Of a DNA stretch of 64,000 nucleotides, positions 1-10,111 are shown piece after piece. Every line of letters starts with the position of its first letter. Position 1 is the first letter of the stretch. A model generated the notes under the pieces. That model was not told the DNA's origin. It made no database searches and worked only from the letters and a program-made list of their open reading frames with translations. The translations under genes and the position numbers were made by a program. Origin of the DNA: Aerococcus tenax (GTDB lineage: Bacteria; Bacillota; Bacilli; Lactobacillales; Aerococcaceae); NCBI RefSeq assembly GCF_003286645.3, contig NZ_CP127382.2, positions 1,612,001 to 1,676,000 on the forward strand. The letters are read 5' to 3'.

Positions 1-64
1 GCAATCTTTTCAGCTGACTGTTTTTCTTTTGGTCTTCTTTTTCTGAATGGGTGACGTCTTTCAT
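1..64 (-). CDS. Partial gene, N-terminus only (21 codons)
   Basis: An ATG at 62-64 is preceded by a strong ribosome binding site (GAGGAGGAAAG) on the minus strand and opens a frame that runs off the window edge. The visible residues begin MKDVTHSEKEDQKKN and are highly charged, with no recognisable domain. It lies downstream of lysS but behind a terminator, so it is probably a separate transcription unit. Product unknown. Confidence 0.6.
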   Translation of the reverse strand, partial: MKDVTHSEKEDQKKNSQLKRL

Positions 65-147
65 AAGCTTTCCTCCTCAAGTGACTTGTCTGCAGGCGTC
101 AGTTCATCGTTATGTATCTATAAGTATGTTTGACTTAATTATATCAA

Positions 148-191
148 TAAAAAGGCTGCTTCATCTTCCTTCTAGTGAAAATCAAGCAGCC
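148..191 (-). terminator. Rho-independent terminator of the dus-lysS unit
   Basis: On the minus strand GGCTGCTT pairs with AAGCAGCC (154-191) and is followed by a T-run. It is the first terminator after lysS, so the hairpin repeat at 258-378 would be transcribed as part of the lysS 3' untranslated region. Confidence 0.7.
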
Positions 192-257
192 GCATAGTTA
201 TGTCAGAGGTTGGAACAAAAGTCCTGACCTCTTTTAAAAATACGAACCCTCTAATCG

Positions 258-378
258 AAACCTGCTCCGGGTGCAAGGCAAGCGTCCACTTCACTAAAGG
301 GTGAAAGAAGTCTCTTTGAGACTTCTTTCACCCTTTAGCTCCAGTGGTCTTGCCTTTTGACGCACCCGTCGCACTCTT
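258..378 (-). repeat. A-type long-hairpin intergenic element, copy 1
   Basis: This 121-nt element lies just after the lysS stop codon. Read on the minus strand it starts GAGTGCGAC and ends AGCAGGTTT. GGGTGC pairs with GCACCC, then comes a 5-nt bulge GTCAA, then AAGGCAAG pairs with CTTGCCTT and ACCACT with AGTGG. A perfect 21-bp inner stem (CTAAAGGGTGAAAG... / ...CTTTCACCCTTTAG) closes an AAA loop. It is the cleanest copy of the family. The flanking stretch 65-257 holds only the terminator and the start region of the partial gene. Confidence 0.85.
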
Positions 379-385
379 TTGTTTT

Positions 386-1909
<1,524 letters not shown>

Positions 1910-1977
1910 TTATTTCATTCTATTAAAAACAGCCCTTCAGGCATGCTTTTTTGGTCTTCCCTCTTATTCTATACTAT

Positions 1978-3027
1978 TTAACGGTTTTTAGCAGCTTCTC
2001 TTTGTGCTAAACGTTCTTCCCGTGATAGGCGTTGGCGTTTAGGCGCTTTTTCACGCTCTTTAGTCGCCTTAGCGAAATCATTTAAAAGGTCGACGACTTC
2101 TTGGTAGGAATCAGCCTGGGTGCAGGCCACCTTGACCTTAGCCGAACGCGGGATTCCTTTGAGATAATAAGCCACCATGGAACGAAATTCCCGGACCCCA
2201 ACACTTTCCCCTTTTAAGTCAACCAGTCGGGTCAAGTGGTCCTTGCAGGCTTCAATCCGTTCTAGACCTGTTTTTTCAGGTAAGAGTTCGCCGGTCTCCA
2301 CGTAATGAACCATACGGTGGATTACCCAGGGGTTACCTAGGCACCCCCGTCCCACCATGACACCATCAACTCCATAATTGTCGAGGGCGTACTTGGCTTC
2401 TTCGGGAGTTCGGATGTCCCCATTGCCGTAAAAAGGCACAGAGAGCTTTTGGCTGACTTGCTTGATAATGTCCCAGTTAGCCTTACCGGTATACATTTGC
2501 TCCCGGGTTCTGCCGTGCATAGCAATCATCTTCGCACCAGCTTCTTGGGCAGCCAGGGCATTTTCCACGGCCAGGATATGGTCGTCGTCCCAACCTGTCC
2601 GCATTTTCACTGTGACTGGGATGGAAACTGCATCGGCAACCGTCTTTACCCGCTTATAGACTTCATTAGGATCTAAGAGCGCCTTAGATCCCGCATCGGT
2701 CTTCACCACTTTATTAACCGGACAGCCCATGTTGATATCAATGATGGCAGCCTTGGTATTGGCTTCAATAAATTGGGCTGCTTCAGCTAAGGAGTCGGCC
2801 TGGCCACCAAAAATCTGCACGGAAAGCGGCCACTCTTCATCCTCAATATGAAGCATAGATAGGGTCTTTTTGTTTCTAAAATGAATTCCTTGGTCAGAAA
2901 TCATTTCACAAACAACCAGTCCCGCTCCCTGGGCCTTAACAATGGTTCGAAAGGCGGCGTTAGAGACACCAGCCATCGGAGCGACCGCAATGGGGTTAGT
3001 GATTTCAATATTGCCGATTTTGATCAT
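1978..3027 (-). CDS. dus: tRNA-dihydrouridine synthase (DusB type)
   Basis: Flavoenzyme that reduces uridine to dihydrouridine in tRNA. The 349-residue TIM barrel shows APMAGVSNAAFR at the N-terminus, the signature NMGCPVNKV with the conserved catalytic cysteine near residue 101, KMRTGW, GNGDIRTPEEA and VMVGRGCLGNPW. The C-terminal 30 residues are strongly basic (KAPKRQRLSREER), suitable for RNA contact. Its own promoter lies at 3043-3071 and lysS follows. The dus-lysS order matches Bacilli. Confidence 0.95.
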   Translation of the reverse strand: MIKIGNIEITNPIAVAPMAGVSNAAFRTIVKAQGAGLVVCEMISDQGIHFRNKKTLSMLHIEDEEWPLSVQIFGGQADSLAEAAQFIEANTKAAIIDINMGCPVNKVVKTDAGSKALLDPNEVYKRVKTVADAVSIPVTVKMRTGWDDDHILAVENALAAQEAGAKMIAMHGRTREQMYTGKANWDIIKQVSQKLSVPFYGNGDIRTPEEAKYALDNYGVDGVMVGRGCLGNPWVIHRMVHYVETGELLPEKTGLERIEACKDHLTRLVDLKGESVGVREFRSMVAYYLKGIPRSAKVKVACTQADSYQEVVDLLNDFAKATKEREKAPKRQRLSREERLAQREAAKNR

Positions 3028-3042
3028 AGTACTCCCTTTCTA

Positions 3043-3071
3043 ATTATAGACACACCAAATGATTCTATCAG
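3043..3071 (-). promoter_or_regulatory. Promoter of dus-lysS
   Basis: On the minus strand CTGATA (3066-3071) and TATAAT (3043-3048) are separated by 17 nt. It sits 16 nt upstream of the dus start codon. Confidence 0.6.
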
Positions 3072-3130
3072 AAAAAACGACAGAAGAAAAGAGCAGAGAC
3101 AAAAGCCCCAGCCCTTTTCTTTCTTTATTT

Positions 3131-3334
3131 TCGTCCTTTAGTGTGACTATCACACTCTCTAAACCTGCTCCAGTCACAGGACGAACGTCCATTTCACACA
3201 GGGTGTGAGACTTGGCGCCTAGGCTTGGATGATTGTAGCAAGTCAGAATAAAAGCGAAGCATTCGCTTGTTTCTGACTTGTGAAATCACTCCAAGTCTGC
3301 CAAGTCGAACCCAACTAAAAACTGCCAACGCTCA
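3131..3334 (-). repeat. Fragments of A-type hairpin elements and a nested hairpin
   Basis: Reading the minus strand toward 3131, there is an inverted repeat at about 3208-3306 (outer arms GACTTGGCAGACTTGG... / ...CCAAGC-CGCCAAGTC, inner arms CAAGTCAGAA / TTCTGACTTG). Next comes a 3' half of an A-type element (3161-3196, TGGACGTTCGTCCTGTGAC...) and then a 5' stub (3131-3157, GAGTGTGATAGTCACAC). The pieces look like a copy broken by insertions. No coding potential is visible. Confidence 0.6.
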
Positions 3335-3338
3335 GGCT

Positions 3339-3574
3339 AGTTGAGTTCGGTTGCCAGACTTGAAGTTGCTTCAGAAAATACCAAGGCACAGTCTTTAGTT
3401 GAGTTCGGAAGGGTGAAGGGATGTCCTTTCAGAAAAGTTGAACGACCAGCTTTGCTGATCTTTTCATCTTTTCTTCCAAGGAATCTCCCTCACTGATCCT
3501 TCCTCACATCCTTTTATCTGCGCTTATAATATTTTCCTCCAGCAATTCAAGGCTTTAGCGGCGTTCTCACATCC
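3339..3574 (-). repeat. B-type hairpin element, outer copy interrupted by another copy
   Basis: On the minus strand it starts GGATGTGAG and ends CCGAACTCAACT. AACGCC, a bulge GCTAA, AGCCTTGAA, TTGCTGGAG and GAAAATA on the 5' side pair with TATTTTC, TGAAGCAA, CTTCAAGTCT and GGC on the 3' side. Its distal loop region is occupied by a second B-type copy at 3397-3511, so the element is nested. Confidence 0.7.
3397..3511 (-). repeat. B-type hairpin element nested inside 3339-3574
   Basis: It begins GGATGTGAG and ends CCGAACTCAACT on the minus strand. GGAAGG and GTGA-GGGA pair with TCCCTTCAC and CCTTCC. Both ends match the enclosing copy, which indicates that one element entered another. Confidence 0.6.
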
Positions 3575-3579
3575 TTTTC

Positions 3580-3695
3580 AAACCTGCTCCAGTCACAGGA
3601 CGAACGTCCACTTCAAAAACTGCCAACACTCAGCTTAGCTGAGCTTATGACAGTTTTCTCCAGTAGTTTCGTCCTTTGGTGTGACTGTCACACTC
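3580..3695 (-). repeat. A-type long-hairpin element, copy with GGACGAA arms
   Basis: On the minus strand it runs from GAGTGTGAC to AGCAGGTTT, 8 nt after the stop codon of the cysteine-synthase-like gene. AGTCAC pairs with GTGACT, the bulge is ACCAA, AGGACGAA pairs with TTCGTCCT, and AAAACTG pairs with CAGTTTT. The arms differ from copy 1 but stay complementary. Confidence 0.75.
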
Positions 3696-3703
3696 TTTCT
3701 AGC

Positions 3704-4561
3704 TTATCGTCCATTAGCTATGGTAACTACCTTATGCCCCCGGCCTAGGCGTTCGGCAACGGCAATCGCTCCGGTAATGGCTAGGGCTGATTGAAGGTCG
3801 ACTTCAAGGCCTTCATTGACCTTTAGCCACTCTTGTTCTTGGTAAGCGCGACTGTCTTGGACCCGGATAATCTCAGCAAAGAGACTGGTATCTAAAAGGG
3901 GTAAGTCGCTAGCCATGTCGAGATCATTTAAGCTTGATTGACTACTTGCTTCCACAGCATAGATGGCAGTCTTTTCCGACGCGTCTTTGAGGGACCGACC
4001 GATACCAGAGAGACTGGCTCCTGTTGATACCGCCGAGACAAAGGCATTCGGAGCTTTCCCCCCTAAGGCCTCAATAATTTCCGGCCCCGTAGTCAATTGG
4101 TGGACCACCGAGCAGGCATAGTCACTATCAGGATGAAGCAAGAATGCTTGATCATTTTGACCACTTTCAATGGCTGATTGTCTTTGCTCAGTGACTTTGT
4201 CAGGATCGCTGAGAGGATGAATGGTCATACCGTATTCACGCAGTGCTTTCAAGTCAGCCTCACTGATCACTTCGTTGAGGAAGAAGTCGCCATCATAACC
4301 CTTAATAGCCGCTAGGCAAGCCAAGGAACGAATAGTAACAAAGTCAGCGCAGACCACTAGCGTAGTCCCACTGGCTAGGTCGCCTTTTTCCTCATAGACT
4401 TCCAACATATTTAATAGGGAACGGTCTTTGATATGACCAGTGGGGTTTTGTCTTTCTAATTTGACATAAACATCCGCTGCTTGATAAGGAACCGACCGCT
4501 GTAATTTAATCAATGGAGTCTCTCCAATGGTCAAGAGCAAATTGTCCAGTTTTTCTACCAT
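3704..4561 (-). CDS. Degenerate cysteine synthase-like PLP fold II protein
   Basis: The 285-residue protein aligns by eye along O-acetylserine sulfhydrylase (CysK) and occupies the slot that holds cysK in Bacilli. It keeps the PLP lysine context (NPTGHIKDRS, near residue 47) and TTGPEI. The substrate-binding TSGNTG motif is replaced by CADFVTI, the phosphate-binding GTGGT loop reads STGAS, and the C-terminus stops before the usual PDSGERY region. I infer a pseudoenzyme or an enzyme with another substrate, not a normal cysteine synthase. The start at 4561 (MVEKLDN) has GAGGTG 6 nt upstream; an ATG at 4591 has no binding site. Confidence 0.85.
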   Translation of the reverse strand: MVEKLDNLLLTIGETPLIKLQRSVPYQAADVYVKLERQNPTGHIKDRSLLNMLEVYEEKGDLASGTTLVVCADFVTIRSLACLAAIKGYDGDFFLNEVISEADLKALREYGMTIHPLSDPDKVTEQRQSAIESGQNDQAFLLHPDSDYACSVVHQLTTGPEIIEALGGKAPNAFVSAVSTGASLSGIGRSLKDASEKTAIYAVEASSQSSLNDLDMASDLPLLDTSLFAEIIRVQDSRAYQEQEWLKVNEGLEVDLQSALAITGAIAVAERLGRGHKVVTIANGR

Positions 4562-4640
4562 TTTACACACCTCTTCATCAGCTTCTGGCATTTATTATTA
4601 CTATTTTAGCATAATCAACTAAGCAACTAAAGGTAAAGGA

Positions 4641-5522
4641 CTAGGCTTCGGCCTCCTCTAGAAGTTTTTCCAAGTCGTCCTTACTGTAGTGGTAATGACT
4701 ATTACAGAAATGGCAAACGGTTTCTGCTTGACCATCTTCTTCAATAATGGCTTTGAGTTCCTGACTACCTAGGCTGACTAAGCCCTTAGCAAAGCGTTCC
4801 TTGGTGCAGTCACAAGTAAAGCTTATCGGATGAGTAGACAAGATATTGGCTTGGCCTTCGCCTAAGAGACGTTCAATAATTTCCTCCAGGCTGGCATGCT
4901 GACTGAGTAATTTAGTGATGTGAGGGAGTTCTTGGACTGTACGCTCCAAGCGACTGATGGTCTCTTCACTCGCTCCCGGTAAGACTTGTAACATCCAACC
5001 GCCCGCCTTATTGACTGATTCATCTGGATTGACCAGGACACCCAGTCCAATGGCAGAAGGAATTTGTTCCGAAGCCGCTAAATAATAAGTGAAATCCTCG
5101 GCAATCTCACCTGAAACAATCGGAGTTTGTCCACTAAAAGGTTCCTTCAAACCCAGATCCTTAGTGACTGAAAAGGTTCCTTCAGTGCCAACCACTTTAC
5201 GGACATCCAACTTGCCTTGGTCATTCAAGTCGAGAGAGACATGGGGATTGTCAATATAACCTTTGACCTCGCCCGCTCCATTAGCGGTCGTGACAATTTT
5301 TCCACCCAAGCCATTGCCCTTAATTTGAACCGACATTCTGGCATCGTCTTTAATATCGCCAGCTAAGAGCAAAGTCCCGATTAGAGTCCGACCCAAAGCG
5401 GCTGTGGCTGCGCTCCAGGTATCATGGCGTTGGTGGGCGTCCTCCACTAAGTCACCGGCATCGATCACACTACAACGTACAAAACCATCTTTAGAAATTG
5501 CTTTAATTAACTTATCTGTCAT
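4641..5522 (-). CDS. hslO: 33 kDa redox-regulated chaperonin Hsp33
   Basis: Cytoplasmic holdase chaperone switched on by oxidation. The 293-residue protein has the Hsp33 N-terminal domain (MTDKLIKAISKDG, GRTLIGTLLLAG) and the C-terminal zinc switch with the cysteine pattern CDC...CHFC (near residues 238-272), so all four zinc-binding cysteines are present. It has its own promoter and lies downstream of the ftsH terminator, so it is expressed separately from ftsH. It reads toward the cysK-like gene with an 79-nt gap. Confidence 0.95.
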   Translation of the reverse strand: MTDKLIKAISKDGFVRCSVIDAGDLVEDAHQRHDTWSAATAALGRTLIGTLLLAGDIKDDARMSVQIKGNGLGGKIVTTANGAGEVKGYIDNPHVSLDLNDQGKLDVRKVVGTEGTFSVTKDLGLKEPFSGQTPIVSGEIAEDFTYYLAASEQIPSAIGLGVLVNPDESVNKAGGWMLQVLPGASEETISRLERTVQELPHITKLLSQHASLEEIIERLLGEGQANILSTHPISFTCDCTKERFAKGLVSLGSQELKAIIEEDGQAETVCHFCNSHYHYSKDDLEKLLEEAEA

Positions 5523-5551
5523 TTTTTAATTCCTTTCCTTAATGCCTTTTT

Positions 5552-5580
5552 ATTATGCCTAAATCACCTATCAATAGCAA
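5552..5580 (-). promoter_or_regulatory. Promoter of hslO
   Basis: TTGCTA (5575-5580) and CATAAT (5552-5557) on the minus strand are separated by exactly 17 nt, about 30 nt upstream of the hslO start. Confidence 0.6.
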
Positions 5581-5693
5581 ATGATTGATTTTACTGGTTC
5601 ACGGCTAAATGGCCATCAGCATCCGTTCTGCTTTTGACTTTGGGTTGTTAAAAAGCCATGGCAATGTACCACACTCTCATAAAATTTCTCATG

Positions 5694-5722
5694 AAAAAAG
5701 GACTGCGTCTTTTGGCGCAGTC
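5694..5722 (-). terminator. Terminator after ftsH
   Basis: GGACTGCG pairs with CGCAGTCC and a six-T tract follows on the minus strand, 28 nt after the ftsH stop codon. Confidence 0.85.
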
Positions 5723-5749
5723 CCAATTACTTAATCGATCAAGTTAAGC

Positions 5750-7900
5750 TTATTCTTGGTCATCATCATTTGATTCTTGGGAAGGGATATTGTCATTTTG
5801 AGTTTCATTTGCATGATCCTCATGGCGGTCTTCCTCTGGAGAGCTAATGGTCTCTTCCTTGGAATCATCGACCTCTTCTTGAACCTTCTTTTGACGTTCA
5901 ATTTGAGATTTCTTCAAGTTTTCTTTGGCTTCTTCATAAGAAATTGGTTCATTTTCATGGCCACTTTGTTGACTTTCATCATCATCTGGTAAATGACCGT
6001 TCTCAAATAGACTCTTAATTTGTTTAGCATTTAAGGTCTCAAGTTTTAAGAGATGTTCAGCAATCACACGGACTTGCTCCTTATGCTGACTTAAGATATC
6101 TTTGGCTTCTTCCAAGGCTTGGTCCATGACCTTGCGGAGTTCTTGGTCAATTTTAGCTGCGGTTTCACCTGAATAGGATTTTTGTTGGTAAGGGTTGGTG
6201 CCTCTCATGGAGTGGTTTCCTTCATAAGAAATCGGACCTAATTCCTCACTCATCCCATATTCAGTAATCATGCTACGGGCTAAAGAGGTTGCCTGTTCAA
6301 AGTCATTGGATGCCCCAGTGGTCTGGGTGTCAAAGAAGATTTCTTCTGAAGCACGTCCTCCAAGCAGCCCCACAATTTGTTCGTGAAGGTTTTTCTTGGA
6401 GTGCATGGTTTGATCTTCTTTAGGTAGCATCACTGCATACCCCCCTGCTTTACCACGAGGAACAATGGTCACCTTATGAACGACCCGAGCATCGCTTAAG
6501 ACCATACCACAGACGGTATGTCCAGCCTCGTGGAAGGCGGTTACCCGGCGCTCTTCTAAGCTTGGTTGGCTGTTTGGTTTAGCCGGGCCAGCGATCACGC
6601 GGTCTTGGGCTTCATCCACATCCACCATTTCGATTCTTTTCTTATCTAAACGGGCGGCCAATAAGGCGGCTTCGTTGAGGACGTTTTCTAATTCCGCCCC
6701 GGTAAAGCCTGGAGTTTGTTGGGCCACCACTTTGAGGTCGACATTTTGAGCTAGTGGCTTGTTGCGGGCGTGAACTTTCAGAATGGCTTCCCGGCCTTTC
6801 ACGTCTGGACGGCCCACTAAGATTTGGCGGTCAAAACGTCCCGGACGTAATAAGGCTGGATCTAAGACATCAGAACGGTTGGTTGCTGAAATCACGATCA
6901 CATTGTCCTTTTCTTCAAAACCGTCCATTTCAACTAAGAGTTGGTTGAGGGTTTGTTCCCGTTCATCATGGCCACCGCTCCCTGAAGCTGCGCCCCGTTG
7001 CCGACCAACCGCATCAATTTCATCAATGAAGATGATAGCAGGCGAATTTTTCTTGGCCGTATCAAACAAGTCACGCACCCGGCTAGCCCCGACACCGACA
7101 AACATTTCCACAAATTCTGACCCCGAGATGGAGTAGAAAGGTACATTAGCTTCCCCGGCTACGGCTTTAGCTAGTAAGGTTTTACCGGTTCCGGGAGGGC
7201 CTTCTAAGAGGACCCCTTTAGGAATCCGAGCACCAATATCGTGGTATTTCTTGGGAGCACGGAGGAAGTCAACCAGTTCCACTAGTTCTTCCTTCTCTTC
7301 CTCACAACCAGCAACGTCAGAGAATTTCACCCGTGATTTCTTAGAAACATCTTCTACCCGGCTTTTACCCATTTGCATAGGGTTGTTCCGTCCCCCACCT
7401 TGGGTTTGTGAGAACATCATATACATGATAAAAACGAAGAAGATTAAGGGAATGGCGCTCATGATCAAACTAATCCACATATTGGTTTGATCTTCTTCTT
7501 GGGCCACGACTTCGGCCCCTGAATCTTCTGCCGCTTGGTTAATGGCTGAGAGGGTTGAGTCATTAGGTAATACATGAACAATGAATCCCTTAGCTTGGTC
7601 GAGTTCAGTATTATTTAATATCGGAATATTATTGGAAGTTGATGACTCGCTTCCTTCCTTGTCTTCCCGGTACTTCCCGGTGATTTCATAGGCGCCTGCG
7701 CGAGGTTTAATTTGAACCGTTTCAATTTCTTTATCCTTCAGTTTTTGAATAAATTCGGATTGGTTAATTTCCTCTGAAGCAGCCGAATTTCCTCCTGACG
7801 AGAAGAAATTCACTATTCCTAGTAGCGCCAAGAAAATGACAATGATAATTAGACCACTGGAAAAAAAGTTATTGGGTCTCTTTGATCCTTTTCTTTGCAT
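5750..7900 (-). CDS. ftsH: ATP-dependent zinc metalloprotease FtsH
   Basis: Membrane-anchored AAA+ protease for quality control of membrane and short-lived proteins. The 716 residues show a first membrane segment ([17 protein letters not shown], near 20), an extracytoplasmic domain, a second membrane segment (near 150), Walker A GPPGTGKT (near 235), Walker B IIFIDEID, the arginine-finger region and the zinc site HEAGH (near 460). The last 80 or so residues are acidic and Ser/Glu/Asp rich, longer than in many homologues. The start has GGAG 7 nt upstream. hpt lies 65 nt upstream in the same direction and a terminator closes the unit. Confidence 0.97.
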   Translation of the reverse strand: MQRKGSKRPNNFFSSGLIIIVIFLALLGIVNFFSSGGNSAASEEINQSEFIQKLKDKEIETVQIKPRAGAYEITGKYREDKEGSESSTSNNIPILNNTELDQAKGFIVHVLPNDSTLSAINQAAEDSGAEVVAQEEDQTNMWISLIMSAIPLIFFVFIMYMMFSQTQGGGRNNPMQMGKSRVEDVSKKSRVKFSDVAGCEEEKEELVELVDFLRAPKKYHDIGARIPKGVLLEGPPGTGKTLLAKAVAGEANVPFYSISGSEFVEMFVGVGASRVRDLFDTAKKNSPAIIFIDEIDAVGRQRGAASGSGGHDEREQTLNQLLVEMDGFEEKDNVIVISATNRSDVLDPALLRPGRFDRQILVGRPDVKGREAILKVHARNKPLAQNVDLKVVAQQTPGFTGAELENVLNEAALLAARLDKKRIEMVDVDEAQDRVIAGPAKPNSQPSLEERRVTAFHEAGHTVCGMVLSDARVVHKVTIVPRGKAGGYAVMLPKEDQTMHSKKNLHEQIVGLLGGRASEEIFFDTQTTGASNDFEQATSLARSMITEYGMSEELGPISYEGNHSMRGTNPYQQKSYSGETAAKIDQELRKVMDQALEEAKDILSQHKEQVRVIAEHLLKLETLNAKQIKSLFENGHLPDDDESQQSGHENEPISYEEAKENLKKSQIERQKKVQEEVDDSKEETISSPEEDRHEDHANETQNDNIPSQESNDDDQE

Positions 7901-7965
7901 ACATTAGCTCCATTTCTAATTTTAAACTATATCGGTCTTATCCAGATAGGTAAGTATAACACAGA

Positions 7966-8499
7966 TTAGGCCTGATCGCTCTTTAAAACCCCTACATAAG
8001 GTAGATTGCGGTACTTTTGCGCATAATCCATGCCGTACCCCACCACAAAGGCGTCAGGAATTTCTTTGCCGAGGTAATCAGCCTCAACCTTTACCTGTCG
8101 GCGGTCAGCCTTGTTTAAAAATGCACATATTTTAACCGATGCCGCCTGCCGTTCTTTGAAAACTTCCCCTAGGCGTTCCAAGGTGTAGCCTGTATCGACA
8201 ATATCTTCTACCAATAAGACATGCCGGCCTGCCACTGAAGCCTCTAAGTCTTTGAGGATCTTAACGTCACCACCTGATTCGGTGCCATCGCCGTAGCTAG
8301 AAACCGCCATAAAGTCTACTTCTAAAGGCACGTTAATTTCTCGGATTAAATCGGCCATAAATAAAAATGATCCCTTAAGGATTCCGACCACAAGTAGGTC
8401 TTGGTCTTGATAATCTTTGGAAATTTCCTCACCTAAGCGCTTATTAATGGCTTGGATTTCCTCCGTACTGATTAAGATATCGCTAATCTCTTGGTTCAT
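7966..8499 (-). CDS. hpt: Hypoxanthine phosphoribosyltransferase
   Basis: Purine salvage enzyme that makes IMP and GMP from the base and PRPP. The 177-residue protein has the PRPP-binding loop VLLVEDIVDTGYTL (near residue 97) and the C-terminal base-binding region (PDAFVVGYGMDYAQKYRNLPYVG). The ATG follows GGAGG by 6 nt. It lies between tilS and ftsH, the order known from Bacilli. Confidence 0.95.
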   Translation of the reverse strand: MNQEISDILISTEEIQAINKRLGEEISKDYQDQDLLVVGILKGSFLFMADLIREINVPLEVDFMAVSSYGDGTESGGDVKILKDLEASVAGRHVLLVEDIVDTGYTLERLGEVFKERQAASVKICAFLNKADRRQVKVEADYLGKEIPDAFVVGYGMDYAQKYRNLPYVGVLKSDQA

Positions 8500-8604
8500 G
8501 TATAGCCTCCGTGTTATATAAGTTCAATTATGTCCTTAATTGTAGCAAAAGCAGCTACCTATCTGCAACATTTTCAGCCCTTTTAGACAATTTTTAAGGA
8601 ATGC

Positions 8605-10023
8605 TTAGACTCGCTGAATTTGGCTAAAAGCCGCCTCCCCGTTCAGAGGATAGCGGTAGAGCCATTGTCCCTTTTGACTTAAGATTCCAAGGACCCAAGA
8701 CTGACCTCGGACGATCAGCCATGCCGCCTGTCGGTCAGATTGAGGAATCTTCTCATTAATAAAGAAACGGCGGATTTTTTGCTGGCTTCCTGAAGGGAGT
8801 TTGAGATAGTCACCAGCTTGCCGGTGGCGGATAGTCAGGGATTGGTCACTTAGGGATTGAGACAAGTAAAAGCTTTGGCTGGTGTCCTGAAGCTTTTCTT
8901 GACCAGTCAAAGTCCAGCTTAAGGAGAAGTCTTCTAGCTGAATCGCTGCTTTATCTAATTCAAGCGGCCTCTCTGATAGCTCTGGCCCGGTCTGATAGTA
9001 GCTAGCTGGGCTGGTTTTCAAGCGGATAAAGGCGGCCTGGTAGACCTTATCCAGGACATAATGCCCCGGCAAGGCCCATTGGCCCTGGGCAGCCCCCTGG
9101 TTAAGAAAGTCGACCAATTCTTCCATTCCCGTCCGAGTGAAGGCCAAGAGTTCTGGAATCTCACAGCGCTGAAAAATCATCTCCATTAGTAAGACTTGTT
9201 CCGCCTGAGAATACTGACCCAAGGCTTCCAAGTCAATGTGAAAAAAGCCCCCTTCCTGGTCAAATAAGTTAGTCAGCAGCTGGTTGAGCTGGGGTTGGGC
9301 CAGGTCCAATAAGGCTTTGAGATCGGTTTGAAAATGACGGAAATGTGCCTTGAAGTTAACCGATTCCCGCTCTAGGTAGGGAATAATCTCTTGACGGAAA
9401 CGATTACGTTGGAAATGCTTATCCCAATTGGTCATGTCTTCCTGGTAGGGTATTCCTTCACCTCTAGCTAGGTCATACAAGCTGGCTTTTTCGACGTCTA
9501 AAAGAGGTCGGAGAATTTGGGCCTTGGGATAGGTGTAAAGCGGGCTAAGGACCTCCATCCCCCTAAAACTGGCCAAATGTCCGCCATGGACCAGGCGCAT
9601 TAAGCCGGTCTCTACCTGGTCATCACTATGGTGGGCCGTCACCAAACGCAAGGAGGCCTGGTCTTTGAGAATTTTTCCAAAGGCATGGTAGCGGAAGGCC
9701 CGGGCCTTGGCTTCGATATTGCCACCCAAATCATCCTGGTGCTGCCAAATACTCACCTTGAGATCCAAGTCGCGGACTTGGCAATAGGCCACCATCATTT
9801 CCTGCTCGGCTTCTGACTCCAAGCGCAGGCGGTGGTTAATATGGATGACAAAGAAATTTAGCCCATGAGTCGCTTGCAGTGTCTCAAAACACCTTAATAG
9901 GACCATGGAATCCACACCGCCAGAAACCGCCAGGGCATAGGGCTTGTGACTAGCTAAATAGTCGCTATCTTCTGCCACTAACTTTTGGTAAATCATTTGA
10001 GCAAGTTGACTGAGCTCTGACAT
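8605..10023 (-). CDS. tilS: tRNA(Ile)-lysidine synthetase
   Basis: Modifies C34 of the minor tRNA-Ile to lysidine, which is needed to read AUA codons. The 472-residue protein has the PP-loop ATPase motif AVSGGVDSM (near 33), HINHRLR, TAHHSDDQVET and a C-terminal TilS substrate-binding domain (SLTIRHRQAGDYLKLPSGSQ...RFFINEKIPQSDR). A terminator-like hairpin lies immediately upstream. Spacing to hpt is 105 nt. Confidence 0.93.
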   Translation of the reverse strand: MSELSQLAQMIYQKLVAEDSDYLASHKPYALAVSGGVDSMVLLRCFETLQATHGLNFFVIHINHRLRLESEAEQEMMVAYCQVRDLDLKVSIWQHQDDLGGNIEAKARAFRYHAFGKILKDQASLRLVTAHHSDDQVETGLMRLVHGGHLASFRGMEVLSPLYTYPKAQILRPLLDVEKASLYDLARGEGIPYQEDMTNWDKHFQRNRFRQEIIPYLERESVNFKAHFRHFQTDLKALLDLAQPQLNQLLTNLFDQEGGFFHIDLEALGQYSQAEQVLLMEMIFQRCEIPELLAFTRTGMEELVDFLNQGAAQGQWALPGHYVLDKVYQAAFIRLKTSPASYYQTGPELSERPLELDKAAIQLEDFSLSWTLTGQEKLQDTSQSFYLSQSLSDQSLTIRHRQAGDYLKLPSGSQQKIRRFFINEKIPQSDRQAAWLIVRGQSWVLGILSQKGQWLYRYPLNGEAAFSQIQRV

Positions 10024-10040
10024 GTTCCACCTTCCTCATA

Positions 10041-10078
10041 AAAATAAAGAAAGAGGCTGTGACCAGCGTCATAACCTC
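10041..10078 (-). terminator. Terminator between the S1 protein gene and tilS
   Basis: GAGGTTATGAC pairs with GTCACAGCCTC (one mismatch, one wobble) around a short loop, followed on the minus strand by a T-rich tract. It would end the pth-to-S1 unit just before tilS. Confidence 0.6.
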
Positions 10079-10111
10079 TTGGTAATTTTTTCTATTCTTC
10101 ATCTCTTGTCA

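Noticed and set aside
3028-3703. CRISPR-like array in the repeat-rich spacer
   Set aside because: The repeats are not short, regularly spaced units. They are long nested hairpins with differing stem sequences, and no cas gene is in the window.
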